A stretch of DNA of 64,000 nucleotides from Takakia lepidozioides (Eukaryota; Streptophyta; Takakiopsida; Takakiales; Takakiaceae): positions 38,022,042-38,086,041 of the forward strand of contig CM060734.1 in NCBI GenBank assembly GCA_030704615.1, given 5' to 3'. How positions within the stretch are numbered: position 1 is the first letter of the stretch; each line of letters begins with the position of its first letter. Made by a program: the position numbers and the translations under genes. Positions 11,416 to 23,118 of the stretch are shown piece after piece. The notes below the pieces were generated by a model. It was not told where the DNA came from. It saw only the letters and a list, made by a program, of their open reading frames with translations, and searched no databases.

Positions 11416-14264
11416 ATGGCAGGCACCAAGCGGAAGGCACCAAGTTCTTATGCGCAAGTGAATCTCAAAATCAGCCCGGCGTTGCGGAAGATTGAGCAGG
11501 ACACAGAGACACATGAGACGTTGGACAGTCTTGGCCTGCGATACTTCATCACCACGCTGGACTGGAACCTGAAGCACGACGAGCTGTGCAGGGAGTTCTT
11601 GGAGAATTACAACACCAGCACTCGGAGCACAAATGTCCATGACACACACATCATGCTGACGGAGAAGTACTTGGCGGAAGTGTTTCACCTTCCCAGTCTG
11701 GATGTACCAGCGCACAACGGCAAACCTCCAAGGTTTGTACTTGCAGATTTGTATGAGAATCTCAACCAAGCACATCAAGGCTACATATGTAGCCATAGCA
11801 AAAGCCCCGGCTTTAGGAAGATAGCCCCGGTACTTAGCACGTTGCTTTGCCTCAGGCAAAACCACAGCTACTGTACCAAGGAGCTAATCGATCAAGTGTT
11901 GATTTGCCTCAATGGGCAAATCATGAATTGGGCAAGCTTCTTATTGAAGAAGTTAACTCAAGAACTGACCCGGTTGACAAAGAAGAAGAAGGAAGCAACT
12001 GTTAATATGGCGACTCCCTTGTTACTCCAAATGATTCGACATACTGTACACCTAATGCCTGAAGAGCAAGCGACGTTGGGGATTATGCAACGGGTAGATA
12101 CAATGGAGGAAGAAGGGAGTGAGACAGCAGCAGGACATGAAGAAGAAGAGGGCGGACTTGCAAAAAGAGCCCGGATCAACAAGCAACCACAAGTACAGCA
12201 GCAGAGGACATCATCAACTCGACGGCTGATTCCCCAGTGCACAGAGAAGGGGAGAATCAACAGCCAGAAGGAGGAAACCAACCACAGACCAACGAAGCAA
12301 CGCCCATGGAAATTAGCCATGGCAACACCGAAACCCAGCAAGCAACACACACAAAGGTCACACAACCAGGAACACAGGAGGGAGACATAGTGGCACAACA
12401 ACAGCAGATAGTGCAAGAGGCACCCAACCAGCAGCAACAGCAGATGGTGCAAGAGGCACCAAATCAGCAGTAGCAAGACATAAATTCCAATTTAAAATTA
12501 CTACTAGCACAACAAGTTCTGGATACAATAGCATGGAACACAGGGTTGGAGGAGACGCGACAAAATGTCATTCTGCAGGCAATACAAGCATTGGGTCAAC
12601 TAACAGCTTGTATGGACAAGGCTAAGGATTACATTAGCCCGGAAAAACATGAGCATGATCTTAGACCACATCAAAGAGAAGAACCAGAGAGAATTGGCCA
12701 CTGCAAGAACAGTATGTAACCTCAGTGGGAGCAGAAGTGGGAAAGACAGAGAGACGAAACACGCCATGTCCAAGCTGACCTCGATGCAGAGCGAGAGAGA
12801 TCTCGGAAAACAGAGACAGGGTTGGAAACACTCACAGCACAGGTGTAAACGTTAAAGCAGCAGGTGAAGACACTCAAGGGGCAGCTGAGGACTGCCAGAG
12901 ATCAAGGAACCAAGTGGCTCAATAGCAACACTACACTGCTTAAGGAAAGGGAGAATGCTAAGAGCAGACTGTTTACCGCCACCACAGAAAGAGACATTGC
13001 CATGGGCAATGAACAAGAATGGAAGCAGCAGCTGGAGAAGCTGACACTGCAAGCAGCGTTGGATGCAGCGGACGCAGCCTTAGCCAAAGCCTGGTTGAAT
13101 GAAGGGAGTGAATTGGAGATGAAGAAACTCAACAAGGCAATGGTGAGGCAGATGAAATGTCAGTTGGCGAAGTTGGTGACAGACATTCATGAGGAGTTCT
13201 TGCCACCAATTCCAGAACAAGAGGAGCTCATGGACGAAGAGGATCAAGAGGAACAAGATCACGAACGAAATACACCAATACAATCAACAACAACAACACC
13301 AACACAAACACCACCAACAACACAACCACCACCAAGTCAACAGACACTGGTATAGGCCACAGCGGGGCCATCCACTCAAGAGGTAAACCCTGTAACACTA
13401 CCAAGTGTCCTGGTAGCATCAACTTCGGTAGCAGTGGATGATTTCCAAATCATGCCATGCAAGCAGGATTGGGAGTGGTTAAAGTATTCAGAGGAATACT
13501 TTAAAATGATGGTAGTACCAGCCCACCAAATCCCAGAAATACTGGAGAAGGTTTTCAAAACCTTAACCCCCTGTAGATCATTGGGTCAATTGCATCTGCT
13601 CAATCAAACTCTTATTCCTCTGAGATATAGGATGAGGCCATTGGCTAAGGAGGAGACAGGGTCAGGGGCAGAATTGGTTGAATTTTGGCGCCAGGCTCCT
13701 CTGGAATACAAAGAGCTGGTAGCTTACATGTGGGCAGTGGGGCAATTGAAGATTAATCCTACCCCGGCAGTAACCATTGTGATGGGATGCCCAAGTTTTT
13801 ATCTTGGCAGTTACTTGTACCGGATGTACGTGACAATGAGGGGAAGCTGGCAGCGCTATGAGAGTATTGAAAAAGATACTCACTGGGAATTACCCAAATT
13901 CCAGCCACCAGAGAGAGTCACAGGCACTTCAGCATATATGAATAGGCCACTGTATGCTGAAGCATGGCGCCAGGCGAAGGACCATTTTTCACCATTGGTA
14001 TTGGACAGAGACCACCCTTTCAGAGAAACAGGGGTCCACGCTGTTAACTGGTTAATGGGCAGCAGGGCGACAAAACACATTATACCCTGGACCAAGGAGG
14101 AGCTGCAAACATACCGCGAAACCTTGACCCACAAAATTGATATGGTACGTGGGTACGAGATAGCAGAACACCCTGATGAAGAAAGCTGGCCTACTCACAA
14201 ACCAGAGGAGCAACCAGACAGTGACGATAACAGGAACAAGAAGCTGCCACTACGACAATCCTAG
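11416..14264 (+). pseudogene. ORF3 of a Ty3 family, copy 1 (unknown function)
   Basis: About 949 codons from ATG 11416 (MAGTKRKAPSS) to 14264, lying between pol and the 3' LTR. Layout: residues 1-250 form a globular region (DSLGLRYFITTLDWNLKHDE, FLENYN, LTEKYLAEVFHLPSLDVP, LICLNGQ). This is loosely reminiscent of plant mobile-domain/'putative transposon' proteins, an inference from pattern only. A Gln-rich linker follows, then a long coiled coil (12640-13190; ADLDAERERS, TLKGQLRTA, NEGSELEMKKLNKAM), an acidic and Pro/Thr-rich linker, and a C-terminal domain of about 270 residues (13434-14264, DDFQIMPCKQDWEWLKY). Breaks in this copy: a frameshift near 12200 and in-frame stops TAG 12471, TAA 12717, TAA 12846 and TAG 13353, each one C-to-T step from a Gln codon. 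Second copy on the minus strand at 54698-55404, 43233-43459 and 34300-35056. Confidence 0.75.
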
Positions 14265-14362
14265 GACGCAATTCCTACCTCACAAACAGGCATGCCACCA
14301 CCTTACATCCCCAAGAGATACAGCAAGCACAGGAATTGACGAAATTGTGCGGACACAGTTTC

Positions 14363-14380
14363 AAAAGAGGGGGGGGGGAA
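14363..14380 (+). other. Polypurine tract of the ORF3-bearing Ty3 element
   Basis: AAAAGAGGGGGGGGGGAA, four bases before the LTR start. It is conserved in the minus-strand copy at 34242-34262 and would serve as the plus-strand primer site. The long G run is typical of a PPT. Confidence 0.75.
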
Positions 14381-14384
14381 TAAA

Positions 14385-15264
14385 TGATAACGGGTTATGC
14401 TACGAGGGACAGACAACGAGGGTCACAACGGGACATACCAGGTAGTGAGGGACGTACACTACCTGGGCCACAGGCAGAGACGGCTAAGTACACGGTACTT
14501 AGCCAATGGTGGGACAAGGGTACATTACCACGAGAGCAGTAGTGAGTAGTGTAGTAACCGTGAGCCGTGAACCACGATATTACACGGCCACGTTAGCATC
14601 GGCTTAACCAGTATAGAGAGTAGTGAACCGTTTACCACTATGGCTCACGACCACTGCAACGAGCCACTTTTTAGCAAACATTTTAGGTTGCGTAGGCAGT
14701 TAGGCAAACGGTCATTAACGACCACAGACTGTAACGGCTCTTTTGAGCATAGTATAAACAGACTGCACGCAACTTAGAAGGTTTGTAGTGCGGAGTGTGT
14801 AGTGTGTAGTGTGTAGTATGAGTATCAGGGATCAGTGTGTACTTCTGTGATGATGTGAGGAGCTCTGAAGTAAAGCCATGCTATTCGAAGTATCTCTGTG
14901 TAGAGTGAATGTGAGATGGAGAGAATGTGCATTATGAGAGAACGTGATATGGTGAGAATGTGTATCATCTCAGAATAGTTCTTGTTTTGTCTTGACTACC
15001 CTCTGTTGTATGAACCCAGAGGCCTCAGTCCTTTTGACTAAAATCTTTTATATTAAGAGACTGTAGATTGGGCTTAATCAATATGATTAAGCAGCCTACA
15101 GGAATATGGTTTCATATGACGTTCATGGTTTAGCTATCCTTAGAATGATTACTTCGTAATCGTTTCTGAAAGCATACCGTCGGACAACCTCTGTTGCATG
15201 TCTTAGGAAATGGGCAGTAGTGTCAATAGTCTGTTTTGTCTAAGTCATAAACCAGCGGTTAACA
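14385..15264 (+). mobile_element. 3' LTR of the ORF3-bearing Ty3 element, copy 1
   Basis: 880 bp starting TGATAAC right after the polypurine tract and ending GGTTAACA. Similar LTRs are found on the minus strand at 33380-34238 (full length) and 63663-64000 (cut by the window). Shared landmarks include the ATGATTACTTCGTAATCGTT and CCTCTGTTGCATGTCTTAGG segments near the end. It contains short GTGTAGTGTGTAGT repeats near 14800. The matching 5' LTR is not in the window, so this element is 5'-truncated. Confidence 0.85.
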
Positions 15265-15282
15265 CATGTGTCAATGCGAATT

Positions 15283-17680
15283 TTAGCTTTTCAAATCTAA
15301 TTTCATAGGCTGGAGTCGAGGCCTCCCTCCAATCCATATAGGAGTAGAGTTCTTCATTAAATCAGTCATCGGGGCTACAATGCGAGAAAAATGATTTAAC
15401 AAATTTTCGGCGCAGAAAGCTACCAAACCCAACAAAGCTTCTGATTTCGGTTGGGTTTGGGCCATTCAGCCACAGCCTATACCTTTCCTTGGGTCGATGG
15501 CCACCCCGTCCTTTGAGATATGAAATCCCAAATAACCCATGCGATCAATAAATAACTCACATTTACTTTTCTTCGAGAACAAATGATTATGTCTTAAGAT
15601 ATCTAAGACCATTCACAAATGTTGTTCATGTTCTTCTTTTGTCTTGGAAAATATCAAGATATCATCCATTACAACCTCCTGCTGCGAAGCTCCTCCTTGC
15701 TGGTGTTCACCGTCGATAACTCCAACTAGGCTAAGTCTGTAGAATCCATTCAGGTGGCGATGTGAAGAAATATGTCAATCCTGCATTCCATAGTGGGATA
15801 GGAAACGTCAAGTCCGTGCAGACTTTTAGTACATACCAGTGCGGCATTGGACAAGTCTGTGCCGACTTCTCAACTGGAACTTGTGAAAAATAAAAAAAAC
15901 TCATAACATTAAATACATACATATTAAACTTTCATTTGAAGATTACAAGCATCAAATGGGCCCCACAAGTTTGTGCCGACTTATGGGGCTCTTGGCTCCT
16001 CTTGGTATTCTTCTTGATGTTTAATGGTCCTCTTAAATTATTTCTCGAAATCTAGGGGGCAACTTAAAGTAAAGTATGATGCAACAGATAGTAAATGGAT
16101 AGACATTTAATTTATTACTTCGGTTACTATGATTTTTGAGAAAGCTCATAATGTTTATAGCTTGAATGCTATTGATGCCCAATCTTTGGACGAATTTGTT
16201 TTGACCAAGTAATAATTATTTTTTATTGGAAAAAAATTATTATTTATTATTTATTATTTTAAATATAATGTGCCCAAAATTTGCTAGCAGCAGCAAACCC
16301 CCCTATAAAATACCATTTTTTGGCATGTGATACCTAAAAGATATAAGAGTGACCTCCCCGAGCCACACACTGTCTTAACCCACTATCTTTCTTTTCTATG
16401 AACAGGAGCACCCAAAGGCGACTTGATAGCACGAATATATCCTTTCTCAAGCAAGTCACTCAATTGCTTTTCAAGTTCTTCGTTTTCTGCAATTGAATGT
16501 CGATAGGGTGCTCGTGCAAATGGTACTGTGTACATCTTGTATGACAATTGGTACGATAGAAACATGTCGTTGCATGGTTTTCACTCCGCCATTTGGTAGT
16601 AATATATGAGACGGTTGTACCTCCTCCTGAGACAACCCCAATTTGTCCGCGAAGGTTTTTGATAGCATGTTATGAGTGTTGTTAGTGTCAATCATCAACA
16701 GCGCTACCTATCCCATGACTCGAATAACATTGTGATTATAAGCCACTTTACCACCAATGACTGCAGTTGAAACCCTCATGTTAGGACCTTTTCCAGTGGT
16801 AAGTCCTGAACAATTGCTGAGATCAGTAATAGTTATAGGTTCCACCGGTTCTTCCACTAGCAAAGCTGCAGTTTGTCAAAATTGGCGTTCAGGACAATCC
16901 ACCATGCTGAAATGTTTATGATAGATAGAGCAAAGTCCCATTCTGAAATGTTATTCTTGTTCATTGGGACCGAGGCATTGTGGAATACCAACGTTTGTTC
17001 TCTGGCTTCCCTAATTATCATTCTTCTTGTAATGTTTGAATATCTTCCAATTTTCCTTCCTCGCTTGGATAATTTTGGGAGGGAACATCATCTTCTTTTT
17101 ATTCTCCACAACACGCCATCCGTACACCATCCGTTGTGCCTTGACTTCATACTCAAAATTACAAGCCAATCGATAGGCCTCAACCTCGGTACGGGGATTA
17201 TGGGCCTTGACCTTGAACTTCAAAGAGTCATTTAAACCATCGATGAAGAAATCCACCTATCAATCCCACTAAGAATCGGAAATAACTGGCATACGTTTCG
17301 AATTTAGTTTTGAACTCGACGACACTTGAACTTTCTTGTTTCAGGGTGAAGAGTTAAACTCTCATTTTGTGAGCATAATCTCCAAGAAGATAATAGGCCA
17401 AAAACAATGAGCAAAACTCGTCCCAAGTCTCGATCGGGGACTTATCATGGCCACGGAGTTCATGCTTCTGACGGGACCACAGAGTTGTAAGGTTGCAGTT
17501 CTTATTTTAGCTTCTTCAGGGTAATCCTCTTCAAATAACTCCTCACGAGTATCTAGAAATGATAGAATCTCCTCTGGTTTTACAGACGTCTTACCCAGAA
17601 ACTCCGACAGCTTCACCATCCATTTGATTTCACAGGTCACATCTTTGTTTCTTTTTGTTTTGACCTCCAAGAAATTGGTG
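15283..17680 (-). pseudogene. Decayed Ty3 gag-protease-RT
   Basis: On the minus strand, in order: gag pieces 17670-17362 and 17256-17011 (FIDGLNDSLKFKVKAHNPRT); a degenerate protease at 16698-16471 (IDTNNTHNMLSKTFADKLGL, with Asn where Gly or Ser is expected after the catalytic Asp-Thr); the RT N-terminus 16565-16383 (ELEKQLSDLLEKGYIRAIKS); and RT 15690-15283 (VMDDILIFSKTKEEHEQHL with a VMDD catalytic box, then GLVAFCAENLLNHFSRIVAP). There are multiple stops and frameshifts, and about 650 bases of AT-rich, non-matching sequence (15720-16370) lie between the RT parts. RNase H and integrase are missing; the left end abuts the LTR at 15264. No activity is expected. Confidence 0.8.
15810..15982. 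repeat. Three AAGTC-x-GTGC-x-GACTT palindromes
   Basis: Imperfect palindromes at 15810-15825, 15853-15868 and 15967-15982, resembling the dispersed palindrome that fills 57134-63620. They lie in the non-coding insert of the decayed RT. Confidence 0.45.
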
Positions 17681-17797
17681 TCTCACTCGGTTTGGCTTTG
17701 CGATTTTTCCAAAGACATTCCTCTAGTTTGTTTCATGAAAGACTATTCCTTCGCAGATACTAATTTCGGAACTTCAAAACGAATGAGAGCACCTAGG

Positions 17798-18104
17798 ACT
17801 TCCATCTGTGCTTTGGAGAAATGTTGGCTTTCATAATTTTCCTTACGCTGAGAACTACGCAAGCCAGAGCGCTCCACAACGTCAGAACTACTACAAAAAC
17901 TTCCATTTGTGCTTTGGAGAAATGTTGGCTTTCCTAATTTTCCTTATGTTGAGAACTACGCAAGCCAGAGCGCTCTACAACGTCAGAACTACTGCAAGAA
18001 CTTCCATCTGTGCTTTGGAGAAATGTTGGCTTTCCTAATTTTCCTTACGCTGAGAACTACGCAAGCCAGAGCGCTCCACAACGTCAGAACTACTGCAAGA
18101 ACTT
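17798..18104. repeat. Tandem repeat, 3 x 101 bp
   Basis: Units begin at 17798, 17899 and 18000 with ACTTCCAT(C/T)TGTGCTTTGG, are nearly identical, and end in a partial fourth start. 101 is not a multiple of three, so each unit reads in a different frame. It lies in the leader of the minus-strand Ty3 element, upstream of its gag. Confidence 0.95.
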
Positions 18105-18960
18105 AACGAGATGAAAGCAAGCTACGATGGCTTAGAAAAGTCCACATGATGGCCTACACAAGAAGTCCCAAGGTTTTTAACAATTTTGATTTAATGATTA
18201 TGGAAAATTATAATCGCTAGATTCATCCATGTTGAAAGATATGAACCGTCTAAAGTTGGCAGTAACACACACTATGGCATTATTTCTATTTTTCCTAGTA
18301 ACAGACATTATTTCAATTTTTATATTTTAGTTCATATTTTTTATATTTTCATTATATCGCATAGTGAGACTCAAGCTACTCTTCATCTATACGAAATGTA
18401 CATTTTAGTGAAGCAAGTCCATTATTTTACTTTGTTTCCATGCATTCATGTACTTCCGCAAAATTCAATTTTTCGAGGCTCACAATAATATAGAAGTAAG
18501 AATATATATATATAAAAGTAAGAAATTTCAGTTTTTTTATGTTTTTAATAGGACTTTAATATCTTTAAGAGTAGAGCAATACTGATATGAGTCCATTTTA
18601 TCATATTTGTTTTCTATACTGAGTGCAAAAAGTCCATAACAACTTTCTTATGGACTGCGACACTGTCATATACACTTTTCTAAAGTCCATTACTTCGACA
18701 AATCAACTTCATTTCTTGGTGAGAATTTAAAGATTAGAGTTTGTAGTAGTTGGAAACATAAGAGTGTGTCGGGCATTTCATCATTGTAATAACATTTTGT
18801 CTCTAAGGTACAATTGAATCAAACTATGTCCTGTAAAACAAGTGTTGTGATACAAAAGTGTAGTCACCGTAGCCTGCTTTCACCCAATGGTAAATTACTC
18901 TCCGACCCAAAAGAAAGTTGGTTCATCAATCACGAACAAGGCTCCACCGCTTCATCGCTC
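18105..18960. other. AT-rich non-coding leader of the minus-strand Ty3 element
   Basis: AT-rich sequence with TATATA runs near 18505 and no protein-like frame. By position it is the leader between primer site and gag of the decayed element. Confidence 0.4.
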
Positions 18961-18966
18961 AACCTA

Positions 18967-18978
18967 GCTTTGATACCA
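18967..18978 (-). other. Primer binding site, initiator tRNA-Met type
   Basis: The minus strand reads TGGTATCAAAGC, one base from the common plant iMet primer site TGGTATCAGAGC. It marks the 5' internal end of the minus-strand Ty3 element. Confidence 0.65.
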
Positions 18979-18981
18979 TTA

Positions 18982-19170
18982 CCGAGTACACCTTGTTACA
19001 GTTACGAAAAATTTCTAATCTGTGACAGATCGTTCGTGAATCCAAAGATTCCATATATACAACAATTACCCTGTTGTTCTATTCACAAACACTTTCAACC
19101 TACACAGAGCTTGTTCTAGGTACAACTCCAAGACCACCCAACCACCTCGCCAAGCTCATTCTCTATACAT
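18982..19170 (-). mobile_element. Probable 5' LTR remnant of the minus-strand Ty3 element
   Basis: Lies immediately outside the primer binding site, where the LTR must be. The minus strand runs CTGTAACAAGGTGTACTCGG towards the primer site. The outer end could not be fixed and no partner LTR was found. Confidence 0.4.
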
Positions 19171-19603
19171 ATCATTTCTCTTGACTTATCCTGCAGGTCA
19201 TCCCCAGAAATCCAGCGTAGCTACGGCGTGAGCCCAGCCCCGTGAGTCTGGGAGCTGAGCTCACGTTGTAGCTGCAAAGCGTGAGCGGCACAAATCTGCT
19301 GGAGAAGCAGGTCCTATAGGCGAGGATTGCAGGAAGAGGGCTTATTACCGTGGACAAAACAAAGGGGGCCACCATGCACCATGTCTGCAATGCCTGCACA
19401 AAAAGAGGAATATGAAAATATGAGAGATTTGAGCTCAGAATGATTGACACACTTTATTTCAATTCACAGATAGACGCTTACAATGAATGACATGTGCATT
19501 TGCCCTGGTTCCGTGAACGAAATGTATGTGTTTGTCCTAAATGCAAAGTCTTCACACGACAACCTGGAAACCAGCATGGGAAGCGGGCATGGCTCGTATG
19601 TGT

Positions 19604-22600
19604 TCAAAGAGAATTTGGCAGAGCCCTACGTGAGGTGTCCCGCTGCAGAAGGGTGTTGACTTCTCCGTAGCCTATTGTGGCTTGGTGAATGAATTGGTCT
19701 CTCTTACCGTCGCAACACATAATTACAAGGTATATGTAATATTGATGCTTGCAGGGACCCACTTCCCTCTCATGCCGAGAGCGCCCTCACGCATCGTTAC
19801 AAAATCCGGACAAGTGCACGTAGGGAAATTCCCCACGGTAACCTGATATTCTTTGCCATGAAGAACTGAGCCAATAGACAGCACTGTGTAAATCCGTCCA
19901 TACCCCGGGGCAGGGACTTCGGTGATACGAGTCACCTGAGCCTGCAAAATTCTAGCCGATTCCATCTTGCAGTCGTGATCTGCACTCGAAGCGACACTGC
20001 GCACGGTTTTTCCATCTCTTTTTGTTGGGTGGGAGTCGGCACCGGGTGGAAGCATTGCCGGAGCATGTGGCACATCTGTGCCGACAGTGCATGAGGGCAC
20101 CACCCGGGACCGTGCAAGACAGAACCCTCCCTCCTCCAGCATGCTTATCTCGGTTGATGACAACGACGTCCCAAGTTTCACAGGCCAAATTGTGGGGGGA
20201 GGGGGCTTCATTATCACCGAAGGACAAACTGTTCCCTTGACCCATCGTGCCATATCGTCTAGGCAGAACCAGAATTTGTGGTCCTTTGACTCCCCACTAT
20301 GATAAGGTCGAAACAACCCTGTGAATGTTGGAGCTGGAGTCCCCCTGCAGCCTTTGCATATTTTTGATTTGCATTTCTTAAAAGAGGGGGTCCGAATTGC
20401 CATGCAAGCCACTCTAGATCATGGTGGGGTGCGTTCTATATGCCACTCACTGTCAATGCAATCAGATTCATGCACCATGGACGCCACCTCCTCCAATGGG
20501 ATTCCTGCTGCTGTGCTTGCATGATCTGCACCTGCTCCACATGAGGAGGACCCACCTGGGAAGGGGCGGGCACACGACTTAGTCTGCACTAGAGACACCT
20601 TTGGTACAGAGAAATTGACCCTGTCCGGCCGATGGGAATCTCCATCCGACCCTGGAGGAGTGTTCAATTTCCTTTTGCATGATCCAAATCTTTCCTCGCC
20701 TTCCAAATGGGGGATTCTGGATTGCAAAGGGGAGCCTTCAGTGCACCTGTTCAGAGCTCTGGCCATCTTCGATGGGTCTCTGGACCTACTCGCAGCCCTT
20801 AGCATCAACAAAGTCGTATCAGGGCCCTTGCCTCCGCCCCGTCCCATCAGAAAATTGCGGTGCCTCATGGTTTGTTGTGTAAGTGCCCGCACCATGTCGT
20901 CAGCAGTGGCCACATACAAGTCACGTCCTGCTTTGGTAGACTGCTGCATCTAGGCGTTGTGAACAGTCTCCGCCAAATTACAGGATGGCATGTCGACCAA
21001 GTCCTCTAAGGACATGTCCTGCAGGAGGCATTGCATGCAAATGTGAGGAACAAAAAGAAATGGAAGAGGTTCTGCAAGTAACAATCCAACAGCCCCAAAC
21101 GAACAAGCACGATGCAAAGTGAAATTTGTGTTTCTGGGATTGAAGAGGCTTACCGTCGTCATGAAAGCTCCCCACTGTCTGTACCTGAAGTGCCAGAAAA
21201 CCAACCTGTCCTCCAACTCCTTCAGGTGGATACCAGTAGCAGCACCAGAGGAGAACCACCAAGCCCGGATTGCTTGGTAAGTGCTCTCAGCTTCTCCCAT
21301 TGAGGTGGCATTTTTGTACTTGAGACGAGCCTCTGGTGCTCCAACTGAAGGTCAGGGCGAATGCAGCGCTTTGTATGACGTGCCAGAGATTGACTCCAAT
21401 GGAAGAGGCATGTGCGCTCCCTATTTTCCATTGGGACCTTAGGATCCCCCGAACCAAACACGCGCCGCACTGCATTGAAATTTGCCTGTGCACTATCAGC
21501 CATGAAGCCCGCAAAATTTGTGTTCTGCATTCCATTGTGCTGCATGACGCCCAGGAGCAAATTCCACATGAGCATCTGGGATTCAATGTCCTCCGACTGC
21601 ATATCACAAATTGCTATGGAGAGCACGCGCTGGTACGCTGGATCGTACACATGGCACGCCATGGTTGTCCAACCCTTCACCCGTTTGCAGTGATCAAACA
21701 TTAACCAACATTTAGCCAAATCTCTTCCAGGTTGCATTCGGCGGACTATGCTCACACCACTGCCTTTGCCCATTGTGGACATCTTGAACAAATACACCTT
21801 GGACGAGCCCTGGCCAGGGAAGATACTATTTTGAATGAATTCATAGCGATTCCTCTGTTTGAGATCCATAATGTTGTCCATGAATCCAACACTGTCTGTG
21901 CCCATTCTGAGTGCATTCACCTGGTTTCGAATATTGGGAGAGCTCAACACGGAGAAATGGTCCATCACTGCATCAAGCGAATCTGCATCCAACATTGGTT
22001 GTGTCGCATCCCCTTCACCCAGTATGTGTTTTTCTAGGAATGTCTTGCTAGCTGCAAGCGCTATAGCAGAAGGTGTTGCACAAGGGGCATTGTGGAACTC
22101 CTGCTTCAGCAGATTTCTAGCGATGTCCACGCTATCCCTGCAACTTCCTTTGGACACAGGATGCTCGTGTGTACCCATATGAATGCAGGCACGAGTCATT
22201 GTCTTGCATCGGTGTGCCACCTGGTGCATACGAGCGTGACACACATAAACATAGGACGGGGAAGTTTGCAGAACCTGCACACAAAAGTATTGGGTTTGGG
22301 AGGGGCAAGCCCTGGGGTGAAAGGATTCAGGGGCACACCTTCCCACTCACTTTTGTTTGGTTTAGCGCTGTTTCTCAGGTGAGGGCAAGAAATATTCACG
22401 CACTTGCAATGCCCAACGCAAACCGACCTTCGAAATTTCAATCCAATGTCGTTGTGGATGTTCGATGTTTTTGTCCTGCACCAAGGGTGTCCGTCATGTT
22501 TCTTGTCCATGCCTTGCAGAAGCCCAGCTAGTCCACTGGAAGACGTGGGAGGGTTGATCTCAAACAAGATGTCCCCATCAAACTCTGCTGGCACGTATTG

Positions 22601-23118
22601 AACCTGCTGCACACGAAGGGACTCCCAATCAACAAAACACAGCTCGCTCTTGCACCCAGGCACCCCTGCGAGGGTTTTTAATTTCGGAATGACACTCGTT
22701 ATCTCCTGCAATTCGTCATCATCGAGTCTGCACTGGCGGAGGAATCTCAGAAACATCCTCCGAGGACGAGCCTGAAAGAGTCAGGAATGTAGTGGATGTG
22801 TTCACCTCTTGTTTCACATGAACTTGTGCCATTTTGCTGCACGACCGATGCTGCAGTGCCAGGGGTAACTACTGATCCTGCTGATTGTCTTCTCTCTTTT
22901 CCAAGGACCCGGTATGTGCCTGGAAGGACTCTCCACTTCCTTCCACACTCGCCAACCAATGGTTTCTCCAAATGCCGAGAATCCAAATTTCCATCCTCGT
23001 CATACACCTCTTTTTGAACAAGCAGAGAATCCAATTCCAGAGAGAACACTATAACCAGCTCATCCTCATGGGTTTGCAGTTGTTCATGAGGACTGTAGTG
23101 GCAGTCAGTGGAAGACTA
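19604..23118 (-). pseudogene. SWIM/MULE-like transposase family, copy B (near full length)
   Basis: Segments on the minus strand: 23118-22747 N-terminal region (W-x-V-LPGTYRVLGKE block); 22756-22196 KKHDGHPWCRTKTS and CRFCKLPRP; after a frameshift near 22240, TRACIHMGTHEHPV; 22100-21222 with FKMSTMGKGSGVSIVRRMQP, WLMFDHCKRVKGWTTMACHV, NFAGFMADSAQANFNAV (probable DDE Asp) and RERTCLFHWSQSL (C-x2-H). Then AIRAWWFSSG and FWHFRYRQWGAFMTT end at an ACG/GTAAGC donor (about 21160), and after a CCTGCAG acceptor (about 21018) come SLEDLVDMPSCNLAETVHNA and DLYVATADDMVRALTQQTM. The C-terminus has TCTCPDF...CKHQYYIY, a SWIM finger split by a one-base frameshift near 19750. The frame ends at 19604. In-frame stops: TAG 20950-20952 and TGA 20419-20421. 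No good ATG was found for the first segment. Probably a recently dead transposase gene. Confidence 0.8.

Noticed and set aside
12400-12480. Poly-Gln protein gene
   Set aside because: It is the Gln-rich linker of ORF3 in a continuous frame, not a separate gene.
12850-13422. Leu/Val-rich minus-strand ORFs resembling membrane proteins
   Set aside because: They are antisense shadows of the Lys/Glu/Gln-rich ORF3 coiled coil.
17798-18104. CRISPR-like array
   Set aside because: Units are contiguous 101-bp tandem copies without unique spacers, in eukaryotic DNA.
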